Below, piece by piece: positions 1-11,462 of a DNA stretch of 64,000 nucleotides. Origin of the DNA: Brachypodius melanocephalos (lineage: Eukaryota > Chordata > Aves > Passeriformes > Pycnonotidae). The position numbers were made by a program, and so were the translations under genes. The stretch's first letter is position 1. Each line of letters starts with the position of its first letter. The DNA lies in the NCBI GenBank assembly GCA_013398615.1, contig VZSR01000520.1, positions 31,693,175 to 31,757,174 of the forward strand, given 5' to 3'. The notes under the pieces were generated by a model. That model searched no databases, was not told the DNA's origin, and saw only the letters and a program-made list of their open reading frames with translations.

Positions 1-3000
1 TGCTGATAAGACTTCTGTGGTTCCTTGCAGTAACAACTGTGCTGAAAAGTAGCACAAGGACACATATTGATAAGGACTCCGCTGCCTGGAATGATTTGGC
101 ACATGTCAGATGGAATTTGCATTTGAGCTGAAGGCCAACTCCAGGCTTCTGTACCTCTTAGGACTCACTTAAAAGTACTAAGAGAGTTTAAGTTGTTTGC
201 AAGTCTCTTGTTGGCTGTCTGCACATGGCTAAAAATCACCCACCATGAAGCATTAATGGCAGAGGACTATGATTTTTGCTTTACTATTGGTGTGTGTCAT
301 TTGTGGGCCTCCTGGCAATTTTGATCAACTGATGCAACCGCACACAGACCTTAAAGGTAAACGGGAGAAGTGGAAAGACAAAGCAGAACTGCTTTCTGTG
401 TTCTTTTCCATCTTTGTCAGGATTCCTTCAACATAAAAACTTTGAACTTTACAGTTGAAATAAGCTTAGACAAGCTCTTTTAAAAATGTTTTAGAGCAGT
501 TACTGAGAAAATATAATGGTAGAAGCTTCAGGACAGAATAGCAGGGCTTTATTCTGTTCTGAGCTGCTTCTTCTTAAATGCTCAAAGATGGCAAACTCTG
601 TACAATGTGTACAAAATTAGACCTATTGCCATTACTGCATCATCCTTTCTCTGTTCATGGTCAAAAGACTTGTGATTTGATATATCAGGTGAAACTATTC
701 ACACAGAATATTCAGTCCTACAGTCATCAGCATGGGGCAAAAGAAAAATTGGCTGGAGCAACACATCCAGCTTCTGGAAATTACGTCCATTTGGCTCTGC
801 TTTGTCTTTGAGCACCTTCTGTGTTGGCAGCATCTCTGCTCCTTCAAGGAAATTGTAGAGCAGAAGGAAAACTGAAAAGTGACTTAAATCATAACTGCAG
901 ATATAAACACCATTTCTTCTGCTCTGTCTCTTTTCCCCAGGGAACTGAGCTGCTGCCAGAAACCAAAGGCAGATAGTAGTTCCTTGGTTGATGTAAACTG
1001 TTGCAGTCACTGTTTAAACATGTAATCGGTACTCCTTCATCCTGCAGGAACAGTGCTCTTGCTGGCTGACACTGCCTGTATGTATTATTTTGTGATCCCC
1101 TAAGAGTTCTCGTGAGATTCTTGTGGTTTTAATTCCACAGCTGAGAATCACTGGGTTAGAAATGTCTATTTACTATTTCTAGCTTGCTCTTGTTTCTACT
1201 TGTACTTAAAACTGGAGCAGCCCCCTGTTAAATTCTGTCCCATGGAGTCTTCTTTTCTCAAAGAACTTTCAAGGTTAAATGGGAGATTTGAATGGCTCTT
1301 GGGGAGAGCTAGTAGTGCACCCTTTCACTAAATGAGAACCAAATCAGAGCAAAGTGCCAAAAAGTTTGCTCTCTGTCAAAATCAAGACCTGGAGAGGATT
1401 CACATCCCCATTGCTGCAAAGAAATTCTTTAATCCTATCATATTTTCATCAATCCTTTTAACTCTCCAATGTATATGTTGTATATGTGTACATTCTTAGG
1501 GTATGTGTTTGACCAGCAATACTAAAAAGAGACAACAGGACTCTCTCACTGAAAATAGTTATTATCACAGTTACTGGAATCTTGAATGACAATTAGAAAA
1601 AAATAAATGGCAGAACTAAACAAAAGTAAGTGAGGTAAAAAAAAAAACTGTTAATGGTCTGTATCCTTGGTAAGCTTTTCTCTCCTAATGCCTCTGGTGT
1701 TTCTTTCCTCTCCGTACTCAAAAAAATCGCTGGGTTTACTGGTGTCCAGATAACCAGTGTATGGATGTTTTTGTATTCCTATAAGACAGTTACAGCTGCA
1801 TCTGTACCTTTAGTCTTTAATGTTACTGAATTTTTTTTTTCTGATAATATGTGGGAGCACAAGTTGTTTCTAGTGTGAAGTGCTGTGTCGTATCTGATGT
1901 GTCGCAGTGAGATTATTGCACTTTCTCCACCTGTGCATACAGAAAAGTGTAATTGGATCACTGGGAAAAGATAACAAATCCAGATCCCCAGGCTCTTGTC
2001 AGGCACTGTTGACGCTGAGATATTGTACAGTTGATAAATAATTCAGCTATTTAGCTGAACTGGGATTTCAGAGGCTTAGCTGTGCATTCTTCATCCATCA
2101 TTTTAATATCTTTCCCCCTTTCCTGTTAACTGGCTATCTGATGGCAATGATTTAAGAATTTTCTTTGATAACCTTCTATTTGCCTGTTACAGGGACTGTA
2201 TCATATAAGCAGGATTTGTTCTGCATCTGGGGAACATCTTTTGTTCCCTGGCCCCACAAGTGACTACACCGTGCATGACAGGTTCTCTGAAGCAGAAGTT
2301 AAGGGTGCAAACAACTTTATTAATCTTTCTTGATAGCTCCTTAGAAGTGTTTATGGAGTAGTTCTTAGAGCTGTGAAGGAGCAGCATGCTAAATAATATT
2401 AAAATAGGAAGGAGAGATTTCCATCTGCCTTTGTTGGAAAGATGAACATATGATGACACTTTCAACTTTATTTATATGGAGGTGCCTAAGAAGTTGAGGG
2501 GCGGCTCCTGCCACATTTTCTCTCCAGGCCATATGCTACAAATTTGGAAGACAGGAATGTGACAGCCCACGCTTATTTTCCTGATATCCTAAATGAGCGA
2601 TACCCCACAAGGTAACGTGACGCCGCACAGGATCTCATCGATGATGTAGCACCGTGCAACACATTTAAAATGTGTCAAAATGTTGTCTCCAAAGCAGCAA
2701 TGTTTAGCCACTTAGGTCACTAAAAGCAGCTTTTTCAAATTCTCCACAGATGTTTTGCCAGGCTGCCCACATATCTCTAGATAAAAGCAAACTGTTTGCT
2801 TTACAGTGTAGAATAATTTATAGGTAGGGACCAATTTGCTTGCAAAGAAACAGCAGGTTGCCTTCATTTTTTCTTAGTGCAAAATGCATTATGCTAACCG
2901 CAGTACAGAATGTTTGTGTTCCAAAAGGCGAATTATTTGACATTAGTTTAGTATTATTAGTTTTTCTCAAACAGTCGTGTCCAGTTTTGTCAAAGAAAGC

Positions 3001-4373
3001 TGTAAGCCCTCTGGAAAACGGTCAAGAAGGCAAAGAAGGATTATCTTTCTATTTCTTTCACTGTGTTAAGTGCAGCTGTCCAGAGGCAGATAATTCCACA
3101 ACAATTTTCACGGTTTTAAATTGTGGAATGTAAACACTATTTTTCAAATGCTTTTATGAAGTGGAATTTTGTCCAAACTTACGTTTTTGGGTGAAAAGTC
3201 AATTTTTTATTCTTCCCCTATTGTTTTTTCTCTCTGTCTCTGGTCACAAAGAATCAGAAAACATTGGACCTCAGGCACATTTCCTGTTGAAAACATTATC
3301 AAAACTGACAAATCTACATGTAAGTTTTTGGCTTCAGTAAAATAATATATTTTAATGAAAATGTATTTTTTGAAGTGTTCTGGATATCTCCTCATGTGAG
3401 ATTCCTTTCATCTGCCATTTCCAACGTTGTCCAACCTACTTCACATCATCACATGGGACACTGATGAGTTTATGGAGTCCTAGATGAGATCCATCAAAAC
3501 TATTTCACCTAAGATATGAGAACAGCTTCTGGGGATGAAAGACTAGGGAATTACTTTACTGCCATATTAAATAGATCATTCTCACTGTTTGACAAATTTG
3601 TTAACTTTTGAGCAGTGCAGCATTAGACTGGTGAAAAATTAGAGTAGGCCTTGGGGCAAGGTTAATAAAGACACCCATAACCCTTTGCTAGTAGGTGCAA
3701 TACTTCATTTAATATGAGTCCTGGAGGTGATCATCTGTTCCTCTTTGCCCACTGGAGTGAAAATATCATGACGGTCACCATCTGGACTAATTTTTCAGCA
3801 TTCAGCAATTTTGTAATGAAAACAGGGATATTTCCTTATAAGAAGATGCTTGGGCTATCAATGACTTTGTGCTGCCTTGAAGTCTTACACAACTCAGAAG
3901 GTCACAGTGGTTAAAAACTGGAGTTCTGCACCTTTTCTTCTTCCTTGGTTCCTGCAAGTGAGTCCTGTCTGCTCATGTGCAGGCAATTGAAAGATTTTGC
4001 TTTTTAATTTGCCATGTGTGTCCTCATTAAATTTTACTCTAACAGCTACAATTAGTTGAAACACTAGGCTTGGATGTTTCCTACATTAGAATTCAGAACT
4101 CCACAGGCAGGACATTCTTAGTGGCAATTTTCCATTTCTAGAACTCCTAAGATGAAATTATCAATAGAAATAGATCCATGCAAGATTAATTCAGGCACAC
4201 AGTCAGTCAGATAAGACTGGATGGTATGACACACCAAAGCAAGTATTTGAACGGATATGTTTTCCACTAGATGTGCTGCAGTATTGCATTTATGGGTTTT
4301 ATTATCAAAAATAGTCTTATTTTTAAGACTAATGACATAATTTGTATTTACCTATGTGTGCATGAGCAAGGAC

Positions 4374-4410
4374 TTTTTTTTTTTTTTTTCTTTTTTTTTT
4401 TTTTTTGTTT
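4374..4410. repeat. Poly-T tract
   Basis: A run of T interrupted by one C (4390) and one G (4407). It is low complexity and could be the reverse-strand A-tail of an old retroposed sequence, but no body is recognisable beside it. Confidence 0.9.
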
Positions 4411-7400
4411 TGCCACAGACTGCAAACACAGTTGTTTCTGGGCTCAGAGGTTTGTCAGTTTTCACAAGTGAGGTAGTCTGGATGAAGTTGTGCAAGGTCA
4501 AATTTTTAGAATAACTTCCTTCTGTTACAATTCAGTAACTGTTAAACACAGGAATGAAGATAACATTAGTCTAGGTAGTCTCCACAGCTGAACTTTGGCA
4601 CTTCAGCAGCCATTTATGGAGGAGTCTGAGGAGCTGAGCAGGGTGTGTCCTACAGCACAGTGCCTAACAGGGTGACTGGCAGCCTTGAATTCATGGCCCC
4701 ACCTGAGGCATTAATGCTATTGATCTTGTAGCTATTTCAGCTCTGCTTCCTGGAGTACAGCAGTCACTCTAGTGATTATATCTTGCAGCAGGTTTTCCCT
4801 CTTGACCTGTTACTGGTTCCTGTTAATGTGTGCAAGAAACAAAATCTGTTCTACCTGAGCTTTTCCCCACCTCAACCTGTCTTTTTTCCATTATTTGTTC
4901 TCTTTCCTTTCCCTCTCTCTTACATGTTCTCTTTACTCTCCCTCCTCATGCCTATGAAGCAATTTCATTTGTAGTAACCCACAAATAAAAAAGTCTTGAA
5001 CCGTGAAGCTGGGAAGTGTTTTTGTAAGACTAGATGAACATTAATTTTCCCAGTAGCAAAGTCCCATCCATCTCAGTTTGTCAGGTATGTAACAGAGACA
5101 CCATCCAAGAAATCAGCAGTCACAGACAGCTTTGAGGAAGAAGTGTGTGCCACGTGTGCAAGGACGCACAAAGTGGGAAGAAAGCAAGGCACACATTTAT
5201 TTATTTATTTGTTTATTCAGGGGAGAGAAAGTTTCCTGCTGGCTTAGCTCCCTCTCCTGGCAGTCAGGAATTGGGCTGTATCAGAGTCCTGTTGAACCTG
5301 TACACTACCCAAATTTCCAAAGACAAAGCTCTGGTTCACTATAATAGTATACCTTTTTAAAAAGGACTTCCTTAAGCCTGCATCTTTCTGGGCAGTGTGT
5401 CTGCATAATAATTTGCAGGAATGCAGCGAGAAAGAGAAAAAAGGCTTGGAGGGCCAGAAGATTACAGAAGAACCAGAAGGAGAAGCATGGGAAATTATGT
5501 CTTTACATCTATTGTTGCAAGAGGTATCAATCTCTAAATTTTCTCCTGTCTCCACCAAGGCAGATCCAAATCAATTTCACTTGCATCCTCAGGCTGCCTG
5601 ATCTGAGGTTTTGAGAATAATTATAAATGCAAATTGAGAAGTAAAACCAGAAACATCCTGATTAGAGTAGAAAAAAGCTCAAGAGTTCAGATGTGTACAT
5701 TTGCTGAATCATTTTGCTAACAATATTGCAAAGACAGCAATGTCCTTCTCTGCCAAAATCAGTTCATATAGATTTCATTGTGTCTGTAACAGTGTACAGA
5801 GACACTCTGAGGTTTCCTTCCTCTGCTAGCTACTGATCATTATCCCATCATCAACACTCACTTTAGATGAGGGGACCAAGGATGGTTTCTTCCTCTTTAT
5901 CTCTTTTTCTTCTCTCTTTCTCCCTCCCTTCCTTCTCTTCTTACATAATACATACCCATAACTATGAAGCAACCAGAATAGCAGGCATGCAAAAGGGCTT
6001 CCTGTAAAAGCATTTTGATTCCTTTGAGTCATTTTCCCTGTACCTTTGATGCAGAGATTATAGACTCATATTAAAATTTGAACACAAAGTTCAAACCCAA
6101 GTAACTCAGAGAGAAATATATACAGCAAACTATCACCCAAGGCTCCTAATCACTTAAATAAAATAACAAACCAAAACCCAAAAATTTCCCAAAAAAACCA
6201 GAACACCAGGATATTCATTAAAGTGTACACTCACAGGTATGAACTCTATTTATATGAAAAAAGGCATTTGTCAGGTATTATTCTATAATTCTTACCAGTT
6301 GATAGACACACAGGACATTTTTCTTAAGAACAAGGAACTCTGTGCTAGGTTTCATACAAACGGAATTAGATTTGTTTTCTGTTTGTCATTCAATTCCAAA
6401 CATAATAGCCTTGTACTTACTGTATATTATAATTATGTAGAGTAAGATTATGACTTGATTATAACCCTGGTCTGCAGTACAGCCAAGAAAATTTATGCCA
6501 AATGGTTTTGTGCTAAATAGGAGTCACTGACTGGTAACTGAAAAGAATAGGCATTACCATTTGGTTTTGGGTTTGCTTGCCTTTCAATTTATGTTGCATG
6601 ACACTCAGGTCCAGAGTGAATGAACTGCTGGGAACAGGGGTGCTAAGTGGCTAGACTATCAGATAGAAAAAAAAAGGCCTCGGATTCTTTTGACCTTTTT
6701 TTATTATTATTTTCAGGATTCATTGAAGGAAAGAATAGCCAAGTATTCTTAATTTTATTATCTCTGAAAAATGTATAGCCTTAATGTAAACCATGGTTAG
6801 GCTAATGAAGACAAACAACCTGGCTTTAAGAGCACCTCAAAATTCTGTTCTTATAAACACAGGGCTGTAATTATTCATATGCAGGCTTGGCTCCATCTTC
6901 TCCCTATATTCTCTGTTATCTTCTCTGAGTATCACTAGGTTCTCAGGTAGCCACAGGGACGTTGGCTGCATGTTTGGAAGACTGCAGAATGAAAAATAGG
7001 AAAATGGATCTAAGGACAGCTTTGGAGATTTTTAGACAGCATAGGCAGAGCCACTGAGGCAGTATACCAGTGAGATAGGAAAAAGTTCCACAAACAGACT
7101 ATTAGTGAGTTGATTTTTTTTCCCCTAGATCCCACAAATTTGTATTGAGTATCATTTTCAGTAACATATTAATTATTTCATGGCTAATGTTCTGGTTTGA
7201 GCCAAAATGGCAGCAGGGTGACAAAGGATAGAAGTTGTATGGAGGATTCTGATTAGTAAAGGTATGACTAATGAAAAACTTTCACCTTCCCAACTTACAG
7301 CCAGATGTTTCAACCCTTAAAATATCTTTAATCCAAAAAAAAAAAAGTACATAAAGCCAGATTTTTTTCTTTTCCAGCTAGCATCAGTTATGCCAAAAAG

Positions 7401-10400
7401 GAATTTAAATAAGGCAGGTTTGAAAAAAGATAAAAATGTTGATCAGAAATGTGTTATACGTTATGAAAATAAATATTTCTATTGTTTGCATGAACTACTA
7501 AGCCAAATTTTCAGACTTGGCCACCTAAAACTTGTTTTCTCATGTATTTCAATGCAGTTTTCCTAACTTCATTGTATCATTCCTTAAATCCTAATGGGAT
7601 TTAGTATCCTGGCTACAGTAAGGCAGGAAATATCTTACACACTTGTGTCTAAGGAGGATATTGTGAGAAATAATAGAAATCAAGTGTACAGGGGAGGAAA
7701 TAGAAACAAAAATTACAAAAGTGGTGATGGACAGATATGTTATTACTGAGGCATTTGCATGTTGATTTCTTTAAGTTAATTGTGACACTTGCCTTTTTCT
7801 CTGCCTAGTTTGGTTTATAGAGCTTTCTGACTTCAGATAAGCAAAGCTACTGCCACCTATAGCTTGTCAGTCAACTCCCAAGATTTACAATCACAATAGC
7901 TAAGGAATGCCTTTAAGTCCTCCACTTCCAAATTTCTGCTTCAGAAAAAAATCAGTAAATTTGCAGAGAGACTCAGTTTGGTATTTGCAGTCATATTGAA
8001 AACAGAGCTTGCTTTAGGAAGCCAGCATGTCAGGAATGGGATGGGGGAAGCTGAGTGACTCTACCTGCCTTCAGTTCTGGAAGGTTACTGAAAGAAAAAC
8101 TGTTTATGCTTTTCTAGCTTTTTGGAATTTACAGACGATGCTTTTCCTTCCAAAAATTGGTTATTTTAAACAAGCCGGTTTCCAACTCTTCAATCTTTCC
8201 AATGTCTTTGGGGTAGAGATTTTTGACACTGAGACAGAACTCACCTTTGCATTAGGGAAAAGTACAGCAACTATGAGCCCTACTTTATGTTAGTATTAAG
8301 CAGTTGTAAAAGTCTACTGATGTAAAACCCTTCCCAAAAAAGTTATTTAAATACATTTGGTTTTATCCTTACTTCCTCATTCTTTACCTCTGCCACATCA
8401 CAGTCAACCCTGAAATCATAAATATCTAGTTAGATATGTCCTTGTGCTCTTGCTTAGTATGATCAAGAGTGGTATCAAATACAGATAATCTGTGCTGATT
8501 TTTATTGTATCAGTTTATTAAAGACTGATATCTGGAGTTTGGGATACTGGCAATAATAAGAGGAGTACCTTTCTTACAGTCACGAGGGAGGAAAACATCA
8601 GAAAAGTTTTCTAATGTTTTCTAAAAAATTTCTGATAAAATCCATGTAACAAAAAAAAAGAGAGAAACTCCAGAAGTGACTGTCCAATCAAAGCTCTTTT
8701 TTCCTGTAATATCTAATCAGAAGTGTTGTGTGCTTGACGTAATTTGTTCGAATCATTACTGAAATTTTTAATTGAGGTGCCACATCTACTTGGGTGAGAG
8801 GTACACTGGACAGAGTACTAGGATGAGGTGAAAGCATAAATCAGTTTTAATATGACAGTCCCCTCTTAGGAGATTCCCAGTGAGCCAGGAACTGCAGCTG
8901 CCTGTGGCTGCATGTTCTCAGCTGGGCTTCCTATTATACCCGGGAGTGAAATAAAACCTAATCAGTAACTGGAGGTACAATCGGAAGGGAGCTTAGTGCA
9001 GGGTATTGGATCTGTTAGGAGGTGCAGGCTGTCTCTGATGATGATGATGGAAAAGTGAGAGAACAACCATTATTACTCTGTGTGGTCCTGAGCATCTCAG
9101 AGGATGCTCTGCATATCCATTCTCATTTTAGAAGAGAGTGTCATGACAAATCAGAGCACTGTGATCTAGATGGGAGCCAGGCCGTATTAAAGGCGGATAA
9201 ACTGTCACACTTAGGCTCATGTTAGAGTGTAATCCTGTTAAGAGTTTCTCTACAGGATCACGTCATCGGGCATAATTGAAAAGAAATCACTCTTGACTGA
9301 AATATGCCTGTGAGAGAGAGAACCATGAACACAGGATACCTAATCTTTCTGTTTCCATAAAAGGACAATACACAGTATAAGCTGTTGCAGTATTACATTT
9401 ATATATCTTTGAAATTTGAATTCATAATGATGAACAGGATTTTTCAGGGTCTCACTTTTTTATCTCCAGCTGTTTGAACCTTGAGGCTGATACCTGATGA
9501 TGCTCTAAATAAATGCAGTAATCTGTAAGTGCAAGGTTGAAGGGTTATAAGTTTGACTCCTAAGGATGGTTTCTACACTACGTAGGATTCCCAAAAGTCG
9601 CATCAGAGATATGTAATAAACCACAGAGCTGTATCAGAAGAACAAGGTTTTATGTACCACCAAAGTAAGTTTCTTTCTGAATGACCTGGATGTTATTAAA
9701 TTGTTTAAATAAATATAGTAATAAAACCCAAAGAAATTTAAAAAAAACCCCACCATTTTGAAACAGGATTTTTGTTCACTAGAATTCTATTTTCTTGAAA
9801 TCCCAGCCTGAGTTTTGATCTAGATAAACAAAACCTGGAAAATTACTGTGCTTACGTCACTGCAATTGAAGACCCTGGGATCTGCACATGCTTTGTACTT
9901 GCTGAGGTTGATGTCCTTCATTAGGTCCAACAATGTATAATGCATGGGGGGGCAAGGGGACAACAATCATTGGAAACAACATAGAACAAGACAAGATAAC
10001 ATCAAACAGCACAGTACCTTTCATTGCATGCTTTAGAGAGTGGGAATGTTTGGTTATAGATCTGAATAATAAATAGTAGCTGGGAACATAAAAAGTATGC
10101 TTACAAACTGAAAATACACATTAAGGAACTCAACTATACTAAAGCTAACACACTTGTTTATGTAGCCATTCACAGATAACTGTGTAGCAAAATTAAAAGC
10201 CATATCTAACCTTTTATGGTTTCAAAGGAAGTGCTCTGCAAAACTGCCATGGTTGGAGCTGATCTCCTAAAATGATACCTTAGCAGATGTGAGCTTGTTT
10301 CATTTAGTGGAAAGCAAGTTGTGAAATCTATTCACAGCACAGTTCACGTCAGAACCAATATCAAGATGATAGTTTTAACAAATATGTGTCTTACAGCAGA

Positions 10401-10560
10401 GTATCTTACATTTATGGACTACCATACTTGTTTAAAAGACTCTTCTCATAAGTCTGTAATTCACTAGAGTGAGGTACAATAATCTGGCAGTATGCATTAA
10501 TTTGGACAATATACGTAATGGTATTACAGAAATAGAAGCAGAATATTCCAGAGTCTGGTA

Positions 10561-10617
10561 GAAAATGAAAAAATGAAAATGAAAAAAACCATGAACGAAA
10601 TGAAAATGAAAAAATGT
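10561..10617. repeat. Imperfect GAAAAT-type tandem repeat
   Basis: The units GAAAAT and GAAAAAAT alternate with one interruption around 10,589-10,597. It is a short degenerate microsatellite in the presumed FLRT2 intron. Confidence 0.8.
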
Positions 10618-11043
10618 GATTAAATAATACAGCCCAGAGCCTACTGTGTCAGGCATCAGTGAATAGCAGTCATTGAAGTCAGTGGTTCCGCAAAAGAAAA
10701 ATAATTACCTGAGCAAAAATTTCCAGTTAAGTGGTTTAGGTTTTGGGTTGTTTTTAGTTCTAGAATTTTAAACAGACTGTGAGAGGACAAAGACTGGAGG
10801 TATAGTATGCAAATGCAAGTAATAGATCTAGCTTTCACTGAAGTCACTGAAAGTCCTTCAGCCATTGCAATGACTTTGCATCAAATCTATTTCAAGACTG
10901 TTTAACAGTAATATTAGGCTAATGTTTAATATTAATGTCTTTTTTTCCCTTTTCCCCCCAGAAATCCATAAAGAGCTCAGCCTTAGAATAGTCTTCTAAT
11001 GGGCTTGATCTTCCCTATTAAACATTTCATGTTATTCAGCTTT

Positions 11044-11066
11044 TTCTTTTCTCTTTCCTTTCACAG
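11044..11066 (+). promoter_or_regulatory. FLRT2: Splice acceptor of the FLRT2 coding exon (predicted)
   Basis: A long, almost pure pyrimidine run ends in TTTCACAG at 11,059-11,066, a near-ideal vertebrate 3' splice site about 400 bases before the start codon. This position fits a FLRT gene, where an upstream non-coding exon joins the large coding exon. A second possible acceptor is the T/C tract ending in CAG at 10,961. I prefer 11,066 for its longer tract, but transcript data would decide. Confidence 0.55.
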
Positions 11067-11462
11067 GCAGGCCAGATCTGGCAGATAGCAGATATGAAGA
11101 CTTTGCTGACTTCAGAAAGCTGACAGAAACCAACAGACTTCAGTGAAATACCCCTCCAAGCACAGAGACTTTTGGTAGCTTTAAAGTAACCTGTTCATCT
11201 GCAAAGACATGGCTACTGGTTCTTTCAGCACACATGGAGGAAGGCAACAAGCATTGTAACCCTGGATAATAGAAGTGTGTTTTCCTTATCAAAAATAGGA
11301 GGTAGGCCAGTTATATTCTGCTTAGCCTCCAGGACTTTAACTCTGGCCTGAACACTGGACATAAGTAGAAGCCAATTTTAATGACCTGAGATTTTGTTAC
11401 CTGTGCATTATTATTGTTATCAGTTCTTAAACACTTTGGTACTTTGTTTCTCTAAACTAGAA
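11067..11462 (+). other. FLRT2: FLRT2 5' UTR portion of the coding exon (predicted)
   Basis: This is the sequence between the predicted acceptor and the FLRT2 start codon. An in-frame TGA at 11,382-11,384 closes the FLRT2 frame upstream, so the protein cannot begin further left than that. The 23 codons between that stop and the chosen ATG lack an ATG in frame and do not resemble FLRT2. Four short upstream ORFs lie in this interval. Confidence 0.55.
11094..11389 (+). promoter_or_regulatory. Cluster of four upstream ORFs in the FLRT2 leader
   Basis: Four ATGs precede the FLRT2 start and each is closed by a stop before it. uORF1 is 11,094-11,123 (9 codons plus stop, same frame as FLRT2). uORF2 is 11,209-11,259 (16 codons plus stop). 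uORF3 is 11,234-11,269 (11 codons plus stop, overlapping uORF2). uORF4 is 11,381-11,389 (ATG-ACC-TGA, a two-codon minimal ORF). If the exon starts at 11,067 all four are in the mRNA and would be expected to lower initiation at the FLRT2 ATG. The ORFs are read directly; the regulatory role is inference. Confidence 0.45.

Larger units (their letters stand above)
1..11066 (+). other. FLRT2: Probable FLRT2 intron / 5' flank, non-coding
   Basis: No protein-coding exon or full transposable element could be recognised here. The open frames are all short (about 105 codons or fewer), resemble no family I know and have the composition of AT-rich non-coding DNA. FLRT family genes carry the whole coding sequence in one exon, with the 5' UTR exons upstream, so this stretch is most likely intron ending at the acceptor near 11,066. 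It contains a poly-T tract near 4.4 kb, a GAAAAT-type repeat near 10.6 kb and a GC-richer block at about 8.86-9.30 kb. No CpG island or first exon was seen, so the promoter probably lies left of the window. Confidence 0.6.

Noticed and set aside
7188..7260. LTR-like start (TGTTCTGGTTTGAGCC)
   Set aside because: Resembles the start of some avian LTRs, but no polyadenylation signal, matching end or target duplication was found.
11394..11462. N-terminal extension of FLRT2 by 23 codons
   Set aside because: It would need a TTG start; there is no ATG in this stretch, it does not resemble FLRT2, and the ATG at 11,463 has a good context and gives a normal signal peptide and family length.
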